Below are positions 1 to 7,660 of a DNA stretch of 39,273 bases, in pieces (the first letter of the stretch is position 1; each line of letters opens with the position of its first letter). This DNA is from JAWLBR01 sp041687495 (lineage in GTDB: Bacteria; Bacillota; Limnochordia; DTU087; JAAYGB01). Under the pieces are notes generated by a model. It did no database searches. It was not told the DNA's origin and saw nothing but the letters and a program-made list of their open reading frames with translations. Location of the stretch: contig JAWLBR010000018.1 of assembly GCA_041687495.1 (NCBI GenBank), positions 1-39,273 on the forward strand, written 5' to 3'. Both the position numbers and the translations under genes were made by a program.

Positions 1-963
1 GATGGCATAAACCGGATGTAGACCCTCGGCAATAGCCCGGCGCACCACGTGATTCATATGGCCCTCGTGGAGGATATCGTCGGGCTCTCGATCATCGGTA
101 CACAGGTCCAGATTAGGTGGAAATGCGAAATCCTTGACCGCTGGGATGATGGCTGCCAAGTTCTGGGTAATAGAGCTTTCCCGGGCATCCACAGCCATAC
201 CCATCCGCAGCTTTTCCCTCGCCTCTTCACCCAGGTTTACTTCATGGTCGTTGGTCGGCCCAGCGCAGAGGTACGCAGACAGCCCACGCCCACTCAATGC
301 CGGCGCATGTGCCTGAACAAAACCTCTTCTGCTGATGGTCTCCTCCAAAATGGTGGACATCCGCTCACTGCTGTTAATGACTCCAGGAAAATCCATGACT
401 TCGGCCAGCCCGAGAACCCGGTCCCACTCCAGCATTTCGGCGACATCCTCAGCCAGAAAGGCTGCTCCTGCCGTCTCAAACCCTGGAACCGAGGGTACAC
501 ACGATGGCACCAGGATGTACTGGTTCATAGGCAATCCCTCACTGGCCTGCAGCATATAGCTGACGCCCTCTTTGCCTAACACATTGCCAATTTCGTGGGG
601 GTCAGTTACCGCCGTCGTTGTTCCGTGGCGAACCACAGCCTTAGCAAAATTCGCGGGAGTCATCATGCTACTCTCGATGTGGACGTGCATATCGATGAGG
701 CCGGGTATCAAGTATTGTCCCTGACCGTCGAGCTGTCGTTCCGCCTGCCAGTCGGCAGTGCTGAGCTTGGAGCCATCGCCATCAGGTGCTGCCTCCACAT
801 GGGCGATGTACCCGTTGTACACGCCCACGGCAGCCGGGTAGATCTCACCGGTAAAGACATTGACCAATTGCACATTTGTAATCGCCAGGTCAAAGGGCCG
901 CTTGCCCATGGCCGCCTCAACCAATTCCATACGCTGCTGCAGCGATAACCTACGCAAAACCAC
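1..963 (-). CDS. ade: Adenine deaminase, N-terminal 321 codons (3' end cut by window edge)
   Basis: Adenine deaminase hydrolyses adenine to hypoxanthine and ammonia in purine salvage. The reverse strand reads openly from about 963 to the window edge. It shows the amidohydrolase signature HVHIES at residues 93-98, preceded by LIPGLID, then a GTT-x-V-x-DPHEIGN stretch at about 114-126, all typical of the Ade family. The family is usually about 570-600 residues, so roughly the second half lies outside the window. I chose GTG at 963 because AAAGGA lies 3 nt upstream; that spacing is short, and TTG at 957 (9 nt from AAAGGA) or ATG at 930 (no ribosome binding site) are alternatives. It follows the purine permease by 26 nt on the same strand and so should share its riboswitch control. 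Family assignment is firm; the exact start is not. Confidence 0.9.
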   Translation of the reverse strand, partial: MVLRRLSLQQRMELVEAAMGKRPFDLAITNVQLVNVFTGEIYPAAVGVYNGYIAHVEAAPDGDGSKLSTADWQAERQLDGQGQYLIPGLIDMHVHIESSMMTPANFAKAVVRHGTTTAVTDPHEIGNVLGKEGVSYMLQASEGLPMNQYILVPSCVPSVPGFETAGAAFLAEDVAEMLEWDRVLGLAEVMDFPGVINSSERMSTILEETISRRGFVQAHAPALSGRGLSAYLCAGPTNDHEVNLGEEAREKLRMGMAVDARESSITQNLAAIIPAVKDFAFPPNLDLCTDDREPDDILHEGHMNHVVRRAIAEGLHPVYAI

Positions 964-989
964 TCATCCTTTCCCGCAACCAGCTGATT

Positions 990-2324
990 CTAAAGTGTGT
1001 AGAAGTAGTAAAGGAGCGGAACACAAAGGGCATACATGCCCACAGGAATCTCCTGCCTCCGACCCGATGCCAGCTTCAACACAACATAAGTGATGATTCC
1101 TAAGCTGATACCATTGGCTAGGTTGAAAGTATAGGCTGTAAACAAAATCGTGATGAATGCCGGCAGAGACTCAGTAAAATCGCTAAAATCAATCTCCTTA
1201 ATTGCCGGTAGCATCAACAAACCGATAAGAATCAATGCCGGGGCTGTAGCCTGTCCCGGAATAACGGTGGCAATTGGGGTTAAGAAGATGAGCAGGAAGA
1301 AGCTCACCGCCGTTACTACCGCCGTCAGCCCGGTACGTCCACCGTCTTCAACTCCTGCCGCCGATTCTACGTAAGTGGTGACCGTACTGGTACCCAGCAA
1401 AGCTCCGACGGCAGTCCCAATCCCATCCACTAAGAACGGCTTTTCAATATTGGGCAAGTCCCCATTCTCGTCTAGAAAACCAGCCTTACTGGACACTCCC
1501 AACAAAGTACCCATGGTCGAGAAGAAGTCACCAGAGAAAAACACGAACATCGATGGAATCAGTGAGAACTTTAGTGCACCCAAAATGTCCAGCTTAAAAG
1601 CTACTGGGGCAATGGAAGGTGGTAACGCAAAGATAGAGTCCGGCAGTTGTGTAATCCCCATGGGTATTCCAATGGCGGTAGTTGCCAAAATCCCCCACAG
1701 AAGCGCACCCCTGATTTTGAGACTCATCAGGATGGCGGTGACAAAAAAGCCGGCAATTGCCAGTAAAGCTCCCGGCGCCTTGATATCCCCCAGAGCCAGC
1801 ATGCCATTGTTGAACGTCATGAAGCCGGCGCCACTAAATCCCAGTTGAGCAATGAACAATCCGACAGCGGCACCGATGGAAACCTTGATGCTGGTAGGCA
1901 CCATACCGACAATTACCTCACGAAACCCGAGAACAGTCAGCAATATGAACAGGACTCCGGAGATGAAAACCATAGCCAACGCTTGCTGCCAAGTCACGAC
2001 CCCAGCTGCCACCAGAGTATAGGCAAAAAAGGCGTTGCTCCCCATTGCTGGAGCCAGTGCAAACGGCAAATTAGTGTAGAGGCCCATGAGAAGTGTAAAG
2101 ATGGCTGTTGTGAGGGCAGTCACCACAGTCATGGGGCCAACAGGCATTCCTGCCCCTGACATAATGGCCGGATGGACAATAACCACGTACGCCATGGTCA
2201 TGAAGGTGGTTATTCCAGCCGAGACCTCGGTCTTTGCATCAGTTCCGTGTTCACTTAGCCGAAATACCCGTTCCAGCAGACCCATGCGGGTTCCTCCCAC
2301 CGCGCTCTTTACCACAGTGTTCAT
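990..2324 (-). CDS. pbuG: NCS2 family purine permease (AzgA/PbuG type)
   Basis: Predicted proton-coupled inner-membrane importer of hypoxanthine/guanine or adenine. The 444-residue protein is almost entirely hydrophobic, with 12 or more likely membrane spans. Near the N-terminus it has the AzgA-type stretch TTFMTMAYVVIVHP, which separates this subfamily from uracil/xanthine NCS2 carriers; 430-450 residues is the usual length. ATG at 2324 is preceded by GGGAGGG with an 8-nt gap; an upstream in-frame start at 2399 adds 25 residues without a better ribosome binding site. A guanine-class riboswitch and an intrinsic terminator lie upstream, and adenine deaminase follows, which supports a purine substrate. 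The hypoxanthine/guanine preference is inferred from the riboswitch class. Confidence 0.92.
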   Translation of the reverse strand: MNTVVKSAVGGTRMGLLERVFRLSEHGTDAKTEVSAGITTFMTMAYVVIVHPAIMSGAGMPVGPMTVVTALTTAIFTLLMGLYTNLPFALAPAMGSNAFFAYTLVAAGVVTWQQALAMVFISGVLFILLTVLGFREVIVGMVPTSIKVSIGAAVGLFIAQLGFSGAGFMTFNNGMLALGDIKAPGALLAIAGFFVTAILMSLKIRGALLWGILATTAIGIPMGITQLPDSIFALPPSIAPVAFKLDILGALKFSLIPSMFVFFSGDFFSTMGTLLGVSSKAGFLDENGDLPNIEKPFLVDGIGTAVGALLGTSTVTTYVESAAGVEDGGRTGLTAVVTAVSFFLLIFLTPIATVIPGQATAPALILIGLLMLPAIKEIDFSDFTESLPAFITILFTAYTFNLANGISLGIITYVVLKLASGRRQEIPVGMYALCVPLLYYFYTL

Positions 2325-2504
2325 TGATAATTCCCTCCCAATAAGGTTGTCCAGAATTGACTTTGGTAAGCCTAGACTACTGAGACACTTCGCATCCACT
2401 AGTCCGTTCAGCTGTCAACTGAGCCGCCCCACAAGCCAACACAACTTACAACCTCCAATCCACGTCTGCTGTATTGCCTTCCGTGCAACTCCTACCTATT
2501 GGCA

Positions 2505-2574
2505 AAATAAAAAAGCCTAGACCGGTAGGTTTCTCTAAACACAAACAAAGAGGAACCTACCCGTCCAGGCTTTT
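2505..2574 (-). terminator. Intrinsic terminator of the purine riboswitch
   Basis: Read on the minus strand, two 26-nt arms (2574-2549 and 2536-2511) pair almost completely, with one G-U and two mismatches, around a 12-nt loop. They are followed by a T-rich run at about 2514-2505. It lies between the aptamer and the permease gene, the expected place for the expression platform. The 5' arm contains TTCCTC, complementary to GAGGAA at the 3' edge of aptamer helix P1, so a P1/terminator switch is possible but weak. Confidence 0.88.
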
Positions 2575-2684
2575 ATCCTTCCGGTGTAGAATTGCACAAA
2601 AATTCCGTGCAAAACCTGCACCACTCGGACCAGACCCGCGCTAACAACAAGAAACTAAAGCACAGCGGAACCCTAGGTGCACTT

Positions 2685-2753
2685 CCTCGTAGCCAGTTAG
2701 TTTACGGCTAACAGGTAGAAACTTGTGGACCATATTACCACAATTATACGAGG
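2685..2753 (-). promoter_or_regulatory. Purine riboswitch aptamer, guanine/hypoxanthine class
   Basis: On the minus strand the P1 arms CCTCGTA and TACGAGG enclose a complete purine aptamer: J1/2 TATAATT, P2 with loop AATATGG, the invariant J2/3 core TTTCTACC, P3 with loop CCGTAAA, and J3/1 GCTA. Loops AATATGG and CCGTAAA are the known kissing-loop pair. Aligned with the B. subtilis xpt aptamer, the specificity base (position 74) is C, which pairs with guanine or hypoxanthine; adenine riboswitches have U there. Position 73 is G rather than the A of xpt, and P3 carries one U-U mismatch. With the downstream terminator this should be an OFF switch lowering permease and deaminase expression when guanine or hypoxanthine is plentiful. 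Confidence 0.93.
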
Positions 2754-2773
2754 CATATTCAGTTGACACAGTC

Positions 2774-2804
2774 ATCATACTTGATCCCCTGTGGTAATGT
2801 CAAT
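2774..2804 (-). promoter_or_regulatory. Sigma-A promoter of the purine riboswitch transcript
   Basis: Minus strand: TTGACA (2804-2799), an 18-bp spacer, then TATGAT (2779-2774). The predicted transcript starts about 10-15 nt before helix P1 of the aptamer, as expected for a riboswitch leader. Confidence 0.75.
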
Positions 2805-2851
2805 GGGGTATTTTTTCACCCTTGCGTTCTTGGTTGGTGCCGCCTGCCCCA

Positions 2852-2917
2852 TTGTGATACATCTGTGGATATCCTGTGGATATCCTGTGGACACCTTGTG
2901 AGTATGTTGTGTATACG
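2852..2917. repeat. Array of six tandem 11-bp degenerate repeats
   Basis: Six successive 11-mers begin at 2852, 2863, 2874, 2885, 2896 and 2907. They read TTGTGATACAT, CTGTGGATATC (twice), CTGTGGACACC, TTGTGAGTATG and TTGTGTATACG, a loose YTGTG consensus. The 11-bp period puts every unit on nearly the same face of the helix. The central units differ by one base from the complement of a DnaA box (TGTGGATAA). An 11-bp direct-repeat period is also typical of OmpR/PhoB-family response regulator sites. The array lies between the divergent purine and radical SAM transcription units. Function is unknown. Confidence 0.7.
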
Positions 2918-3150
2918 TGCCAAACAGCTGAAGGTTCATCTGCCTGGTCTCTCTGGTACGTCCCTGCATGCTATTGCTGTAGTCTCCCCGCCGCGGCCAG
3001 AGTCCACTCGACGAACTCCGTCTTCCCCTCAGTATAGGCCTCCCTACTCCAGGTGTGTTTTGCAGCTAGGTCCCGCTTGAGTTGAGCATATGCAGCAGCG
3101 GTTGCCGGGTGCTTCAGCCCACTAGACCCAGTGGCATTACCGAATACCTG
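2918..3150. other. Intergenic stretch with no recognised gene
   Basis: Between the 11-bp array and the radical SAM promoter I see no reading frame with a ribosome binding site, no RNA gene and no strong terminator. Open frames crossing this stretch have no family resemblance. Confidence 0.5.
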
Positions 3151-3179
3151 TTCCTATTTGGCAAACACTATGGTATAAT
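3151..3179 (+). promoter_or_regulatory. Extended -10 sigma-A promoter of the radical SAM/DUF4130 operon
   Basis: TGG-TATAAT at 3171-3179 is a consensus extended -10 element. A poor -35 (TTCCTA, 3151-3156) lies 17 bp upstream, as tolerated in extended -10 promoters. About 10 bp downstream, at 3190-3201, GAACATGTGTGC resembles a Firmicute LexA box (GAAC-N4-GTTC) with one half degenerate. Confidence 0.65.
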
Positions 3180-3218
3180 AGATTGGGCAGAACATGTGTG
3201 CTGGAGAGGCGATGATTT

Positions 3219-4523
3219 ATGGAACTACTCGATAAGATCCGGATCTTGTCGACAGCCGCCAAGTACGATGCGTCCTGTGCATCGAGCGGAAGCACTCGAG
3301 GGAGCGCTTCGCAGGGAATGGGTAGTACTTTGACCAGCGGCATTTGCCACAGCTGGTCAGATGACGGCCGCTGCATTAGCTTGTTGAAGATCCTGTTTAC
3401 CAACGAATGTATCTACAACTGTGCCTACTGTGTCAATCGATGCAGCAATGATATTCCCAGAGCATCGTTTTCCCCCGAGGAATTGGCAGATCTGACCATC
3501 AGCTTTTACAAGCGCAATTACATCGAAGGTTTGTTCCTGAGTTCATCTATTCTCCGCAACCCCAGCCATACCATGGAGCTGCTGCTCCGAACGGTGAAGC
3601 TGCTGCGAACGCAGTACCACTTCAATGGCTATATCCATCTAAAGGCCATTCCCGGTGCCGATTACTCTTTGATCCAAGAGGCTGGGGCTTTGGTGGATCG
3701 GATGAGCGTAAATATTGAACTTCCCTCAAGTCGCGGCCTGCGACTGCTAGCTCCACAGAAGAATAAGCAGTCCATCTTGGAGCCTATGCACCGAATTGGC
3801 CAGGGCATTGCCGAGTCCCAAGCCGAGGGCCGACACTCTAAGAGTAAAGCACCGATGTTTGTTCCCGCAGGCCAAAGCACCCAGTTAATCGTAGGGGCTA
3901 CCCCCGATAGCGACTTGACGATCATGACACTAGCTTCCTCCCTATACCGCAGTTTTGGCCTCAAGCGGGTCTACTACTCTGCATATATGCCGGTTACCCA
4001 GCACTCAGCACTACTCCCGGTGGCCAAGCCTCCGCTTCTGCGGGAGCACAGACTTTACCAGGCGGATTGGCTGCTGCGCTTCTATGGGTTTGGAGTTAAC
4101 GAGCTTTTGGATCAAGGGCAACGGGATTTGGAGCTGACGGTAGACCCTAAGGTGGGATGGGCTCTGCACCACCTGGATCAGTTTCCAGTGGAGATCAACA
4201 AGGCAGACTACTGGGCTTTGCTGCGTGTACCCGGCTTAGGGGTGCAATCCGCCAAGCAGATTATCGCCGCTAGACGGATGGGCTCACTGAGTTTTGCCGA
4301 CCTGGGGAAAATCGGAGTTGTCCTTAAGCGAGCTCAGTATTTCATTACGTGTCAAGGTAAGTACTTCGGTGGAATTGAGCCGAATGAAGAGCGCCTTCGC
4401 CGGCGACTAGAGGAAAAGCCCGATTCGGCCAACGGGCGATGGGAGCAGCTGTCTTTGTTTTCGCAGGCAGCGACTGTGCCCACTGCAGTTGATAGAATGA
4501 GCAAGATCACCGGACAGCTCTAG
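3219..4523 (+). CDS. Radical SAM protein, putative DNA modification/repair (TIGR03916-like)
   Basis: Predicted cytoplasmic iron-sulfur enzyme that cleaves S-adenosylmethionine to start a radical reaction on an unknown substrate, probably nucleic acid. The cluster motif CIYNCAYC gives Cys64, Cys68 and Cys71 in the radical SAM CX3CX2C spacing. The barrel follows to about residue 300. A C-terminal helix-hairpin-helix-like segment (about 326-352, LLRVPGLGVQSAKQII) suggests DNA contact. ATG at 3219 has GGAGAGG 9 nt upstream. At 434 residues it matches the family usually described as a putative DNA modification/repair radical SAM protein. It precedes a DUF4130 gene by 40 nt, its habitual partner. 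The family and pairing are recognised; the substrate and reaction are not known to me. Confidence 0.9.
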   Translation: MELLDKIRILSTAAKYDASCASSGSTRGSASQGMGSTLTSGICHSWSDDGRCISLLKILFTNECIYNCAYCVNRCSNDIPRASFSPEELADLTISFYKRNYIEGLFLSSSILRNPSHTMELLLRTVKLLRTQYHFNGYIHLKAIPGADYSLIQEAGALVDRMSVNIELPSSRGLRLLAPQKNKQSILEPMHRIGQGIAESQAEGRHSKSKAPMFVPAGQSTQLIVGATPDSDLTIMTLASSLYRSFGLKRVYYSAYMPVTQHSALLPVAKPPLLREHRLYQADWLLRFYGFGVNELLDQGQRDLELTVDPKVGWALHHLDQFPVEINKADYWALLRVPGLGVQSAKQIIAARRMGSLSFADLGKIGVVLKRAQYFITCQGKYFGGIEPNEERLRRRLEEKPDSANGRWEQLSLFSQAATVPTAVDRMSKITGQL

Positions 4524-4563
4524 TTAGGCGCACCGATTGACCCATTGCCAGGGGGGAGTCACC

Positions 4564-5301
4564 GTGATTAGTTATGTCTACGACGGAAGCTTCACCGGCC
4601 TACTGACGGTGCTGGATGAAGCCCTCGCCAGTGGAATAGAAGTAGAGTCCATTTCTGCGTCAGAGAATGAGCCGTTTAGCCTTTTTAGTCGGCATACAGA
4701 GATCTTAACCGACGAGGGCAGCGCTGAGCACATGGTCAGAGCAATTGAGCGAACAATCTCTCAACAAGCTCTTCATCACATCCACTATGCCTTCTTGTCT
4801 GAGCAGCCGGGGGTTGAACTAAAGATCTACCATTACCTAAAGCTTGGCCTTGCCAAAGGAGCCCAACTGGATCGGTATATCACTGCCGATCCGGTGAGGT
4901 CAATTCATGGTCTCAGTCAAAGGGTAGGGCGGGAGCGGCACAGGATGTTGGGTTTGCTCCGCTTTCGAGAACTGCAGGGCGATGTGTTTTACGCTCCCTG
5001 TGAGCCAGACGCCAACCTTGTTGCTGTATTAGCCCCTCACTTTGTGGCCCGCATGGCAAACCAGCGCTGGATTATCCACGACACCAAGAGGGAGATAGCA
5101 GCAGCATATAACACTGAGCAGTGGCGGATTATCCCTTTGGTAATGGATGACACAGCGCTGTGGAAAGACAGAGAGATTGTCTACCAAAGACTATGGCAGG
5201 AGTTTTTCCATGCGGTAGCCATCGAAGGCCGGGTCAACCCTAAACTACAACGGCAGCACATGCCCAAGAAATACTGGAAGCACCTCGTCGAGAAGGAGTA
5301 G
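4564..5301 (+). CDS. DUF4130 / TIGR03915-like putative DNA metabolism protein
   Basis: 245-residue soluble protein of the family that accompanies the radical SAM protein encoded just upstream; in some bacteria the same domain is fused to a uracil-DNA glycosylase-like domain. Visible family features are the start ISYVYDGSFTGLLT, the stretch RYITADPVRSIHGLSQRVGRERHRMLGLLRF, which I recall as typical of the family, and the C-terminal PKLQRQHMPKKYWKHL. GTG at 4564 has GGGGGGAG about 5 nt upstream; an in-frame TTG at 4537 would add 9 residues but has no ribosome binding site. It forms a two-gene operon with the radical SAM gene. Biochemical activity is not established, so the repair role is inference from association. 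Confidence 0.86.
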   Translation: MISYVYDGSFTGLLTVLDEALASGIEVESISASENEPFSLFSRHTEILTDEGSAEHMVRAIERTISQQALHHIHYAFLSEQPGVELKIYHYLKLGLAKGAQLDRYITADPVRSIHGLSQRVGRERHRMLGLLRFRELQGDVFYAPCEPDANLVAVLAPHFVARMANQRWIIHDTKREIAAAYNTEQWRIIPLVMDDTALWKDREIVYQRLWQEFFHAVAIEGRVNPKLQRQHMPKKYWKHLVEKE

Positions 5302-5486
5302 GTCATTACTCCTATCCTAATCCCCGCTCCAAGCGGAACGCTGTTCCCACGCATCTGCTAGCGATCAACATACAAAGCCATAACCTAACCGCGAATATCG
5401 AGCCTGCTGCAGCTGTGCCTGATGCAGTCCGATGGATAGGGCAGCAATGTCCATCGGGCAGCACCTCGCTTCAGCTTACCTATAAT

Positions 5487-7010
5487 CTATCCCTGCAGCC
5501 CCGCCAGCTGTTGGGTCAGCCAATCTGACTGGGAGTACATCTGCTCTAAAGCCCTTTCCATCGCTATGAACTGGTTCCAATACCGCTCCTCTGTACGGAC
5601 CAACCGGTCTTCAATGGTCTCCATGCGCTCTTCGTAGCGCCTGATCTCTTCGCTCAAAAAGCTCTGATCATACAGATTCGCTGCCGAGCCGGCTCTGTCA
5701 GCTAACCGATCAATTCCGGCCCCGATACTGTTGTGCATCTTTCGGGCAATACCCAGCTCTTTGTCGCTGTCCCCGTTGTTGGTAAACAGTGCCATGACCC
5801 CTTCCGGATTCTCGGTCAGAGCCTCTCTCAGTTCATCTTCATCAATATGAAGCTTACCCCGTTCCTGCCAGAGCCCAGTCTTGATACCGATCTGACTCAA
5901 ACTGCTAATACCCTCTAGCCCCTCAACAGAAGAACCTAGGGCCATACGCATATCGGCCAAGATTCCGCTGAGCATGCTGTCATTGCGCAGCATCCCGCTC
6001 TTGGATTTCTCTTCCCACAACTCGATCTCCCGGTCAGACATCGCTTCTTTCTGCTCGTCGGTCAACGGGAGGTAATCTCGGTGCAGAGGTTCAGTCAGTT
6101 TGCCATTGATGTAATCTATGGTCTCATTGTACAGCTCAACGAACTTCTTGATCCTATCAAAGGCTTGGTCAACATCCTGACTGACCGTGATGGTGGCGGC
6201 CGCCTCAGTACTATCCAGCAGAGTTACGGTGGTACCGGCCAGGTCGAAGGTATTGCTTTCCCGCTCGGTGCTTAGGCCGTTAATCTCAAGGACAGCGTTC
6301 TCGCCTCGGTTTTCTGACCAGTTCCAACCGACGTAGTCACCAGAACTGTTCTTGCGAAATACTTCTTTTTGAAAGTTAGGCCCCGAATCAGGAACCGCAA
6401 AGGATACTTTTGCACTCTCCCCGGTCGTCCTGGTGGTAAACACTACCTGCCCGGTGCCGTCTTTGTCGTAAAAAGCGTTCACGTCGGTCTCACTGCTGAT
6501 TTTGCGCAGCACATCCTCAAAGGTATCTGTAGCTACGATGCTCACATCTTTGTATTCCGTTCCGCCGTTGGCGCTGACCTGTAACGTATACTCAGCGGGA
6601 CGATTCCCTTCCGCATCCTCACTGAAATAACTCTCCATAAACGCTGTGAAGTTTGCCTCCACGTCCACATCATCACTATTTCCTGGACTAATCAAAGTCG
6701 CTGACGTGGCTAGTTTCTCTACATGGATTCGGTACTCCCCGGGTTGGGATCTCCCACTGGCAGATACCGATATTGCGTTGGAGTTGGACGATTCGGCCTT
6801 GCGGGCCGTGTAGCTGGACTGCAGCTGCATGTCAAAGGCAAAGTTTCGCAGACTCAGAAGCTTGGTATTGATGGTTCGGTATTCATCCCGGCGCCACTCT
6901 GTCTGGACTTTCTTTTGGTATACAGAGTCAAGGCGAGTCCGCTCAACTTTCATAAGATCGCTGACGATCTGATCTATGTCGAGACCTGATGCAATGCCTC
7001 CGATTCTCAC
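5487..7010 (-). CDS. fliD: Flagellar hook-associated protein 2 (filament cap)
   Basis: FliD caps the growing flagellar filament and directs flagellin folding at its tip. The N-terminus RIGGIASGLDIDQIVSDLMK is the conserved FliD start, with the FliD_N domain to about residue 105. The FliD_C domain occupies about 260-490 (GMLRNDSMLSGILADMR, then SLSQIGI), ending in a heptad-rich coiled-coil segment as expected; 507 residues is normal. Translation starts at GTG 7010, with a GGGGAG/GAGG-rich stretch upstream. No fliS, flagellin or other flagellar gene is in the window, so it appears monocistronic. A sigma-D-like promoter lies upstream. Identity is secure. Confidence 0.95.
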   Translation of the reverse strand: MRIGGIASGLDIDQIVSDLMKVERTRLDSVYQKKVQTEWRRDEYRTINTKLLSLRNFAFDMQLQSSYTARKAESSNSNAISVSASGRSQPGEYRIHVEKLATSATLISPGNSDDVDVEANFTAFMESYFSEDAEGNRPAEYTLQVSANGGTEYKDVSIVATDTFEDVLRKISSETDVNAFYDKDGTGQVVFTTRTTGESAKVSFAVPDSGPNFQKEVFRKNSSGDYVGWNWSENRGENAVLEINGLSTERESNTFDLAGTTVTLLDSTEAAATITVSQDVDQAFDRIKKFVELYNETIDYINGKLTEPLHRDYLPLTDEQKEAMSDREIELWEEKSKSGMLRNDSMLSGILADMRMALGSSVEGLEGISSLSQIGIKTGLWQERGKLHIDEDELREALTENPEGVMALFTNNGDSDKELGIARKMHNSIGAGIDRLADRAGSAANLYDQSFLSEEIRRYEERMETIEDRLVRTEERYWNQFIAMERALEQMYSQSDWLTQQLAGLQG

Positions 7011-7056
7011 TGGGCCTCACTCCCCGTTACGATCAGGTATATAGTCTTCATTTATG

Positions 7057-7084
7057 GTATCGGCAGAGATCACGGCCTGCTTGA
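7057..7084 (-). promoter_or_regulatory. Candidate sigma-D (sigma-28) promoter of fliD
   Basis: Minus strand: TCAA (7084-7081), 16 bp, then GCCGATAC (7064-7057), against the flagellar sigma consensus TAAA-N14-16-GCCGATAT. Three of four and seven of eight bases match. It lies about 47 nt upstream of the fliD start, and late flagellar genes are normally read by this sigma factor. Confidence 0.6.
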
Positions 7085-7207
7085 GTCCTTCTTTGATCCC
7101 TGCTCGGCAGAGGTCTTGTACCACAAAGGACTTGAGCAGGGATTATCCGCCAGTGGGAAGAAGCTTTGGATATGCAATTGTACTCTTGCAGAGTTTGGAG
7201 GGATACC

Positions 7208-7654
7208 GTGTATAAGAAGGCGGTCGCAACCTGTTTTGCTCTAATTCTCATCTTTACCACAGCCGGGTCAGCTTTGAGCATTACCACCGGTGATCTGCAC
7301 CTAGACGCCTTACTCAGCAATCTCGACATTGCAGCCAAGACCGATGCTGGGAATTTCAAGGCTAAACTAAGTCTGCAGTACAGCGTGTCTGAGGACAAGA
7401 TAGATTATCTCTTTACGCAGTTGCACATGGATGCTGGAGATGTCTACCTCACTCTGACCTTGGCACATCTAGCGAAAAAGCCCGTTGACACAGTTGTGCA
7501 TGTATACCAAAAGAGCCAGCACAAGGGTTGGGGGGCCATTGCCAAGGAGCTTGGCATCAAGCCGGGTTCCGACGAGTTCAAACAGCTCAAAGCCGGATTT
7601 GGTGACTACGATGCTGGGAACAAAGGCAAGGGCAAAGGGGCGAAGAAGAAATAA
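7208..7654 (+). CDS. Small secreted protein with Lys/Gly-rich tail, unknown function
   Basis: 148-residue protein with a Sec-type signal peptide at about 1-23 (basic MYKK, a hydrophobic core, then SALS). The mature region is largely helical. The segment HKGWGAIAKELGIKPGSDEF at about 112-131 resembles a stretch I recall from other uncharacterised secreted bacterial proteins, followed by a strongly basic tail KGKGKGAKKK. GTG at 7208 has GGAGGG 4 nt upstream; an in-frame start at 7166 lacks a ribosome binding site. It lies 6 nt before the MFS gene and is likely co-transcribed. The basic tail could bind anionic polymers or nucleic acid; that is speculation. Confidence 0.78.
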   Translation: MYKKAVATCFALILIFTTAGSALSITTGDLHLDALLSNLDIAAKTDAGNFKAKLSLQYSVSEDKIDYLFTQLHMDAGDVYLTLTLAHLAKKPVDTVVHVYQKSQHKGWGAIAKELGIKPGSDEFKQLKAGFGDYDAGNKGKGKGAKKK

Positions 7655-7660
7655 GCTTAG

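Noticed and set aside
49..948. Plus-strand open frames of 60-176 residues at the start of the window
   Set aside because: They are the complement of the adenine deaminase gene, lack family resemblance and ribosome binding sites, and conflict with a clear amidohydrolase frame on the other strand.
1375..1848. Plus-strand 157-codon frame opposite the purine permease
   Set aside because: Low-complexity Ser/Pro/Lys composition typical of the antisense of a membrane protein gene; the minus-strand NCS2 frame is convincing.
2852..2917. CRISPR interpretation of the 11-bp repeats
   Set aside because: Repeats are contiguous and too short, with no spacers and no cas genes.
2763..3080. 105-codon plus-strand frame in the riboswitch/radical SAM intergenic region
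   Set aside because: It overlaps the purine operon promoter and the 11-bp array, has no ribosome binding site and no recognisable domain.
5429..5457. 8-bp inverted repeat CCGATGGA/TCCATCGG between DUF4130 and fliD as a terminator
   Set aside because: Long 13-nt loop and no T-run on either strand; too weak to call although the convergent position would suit one.
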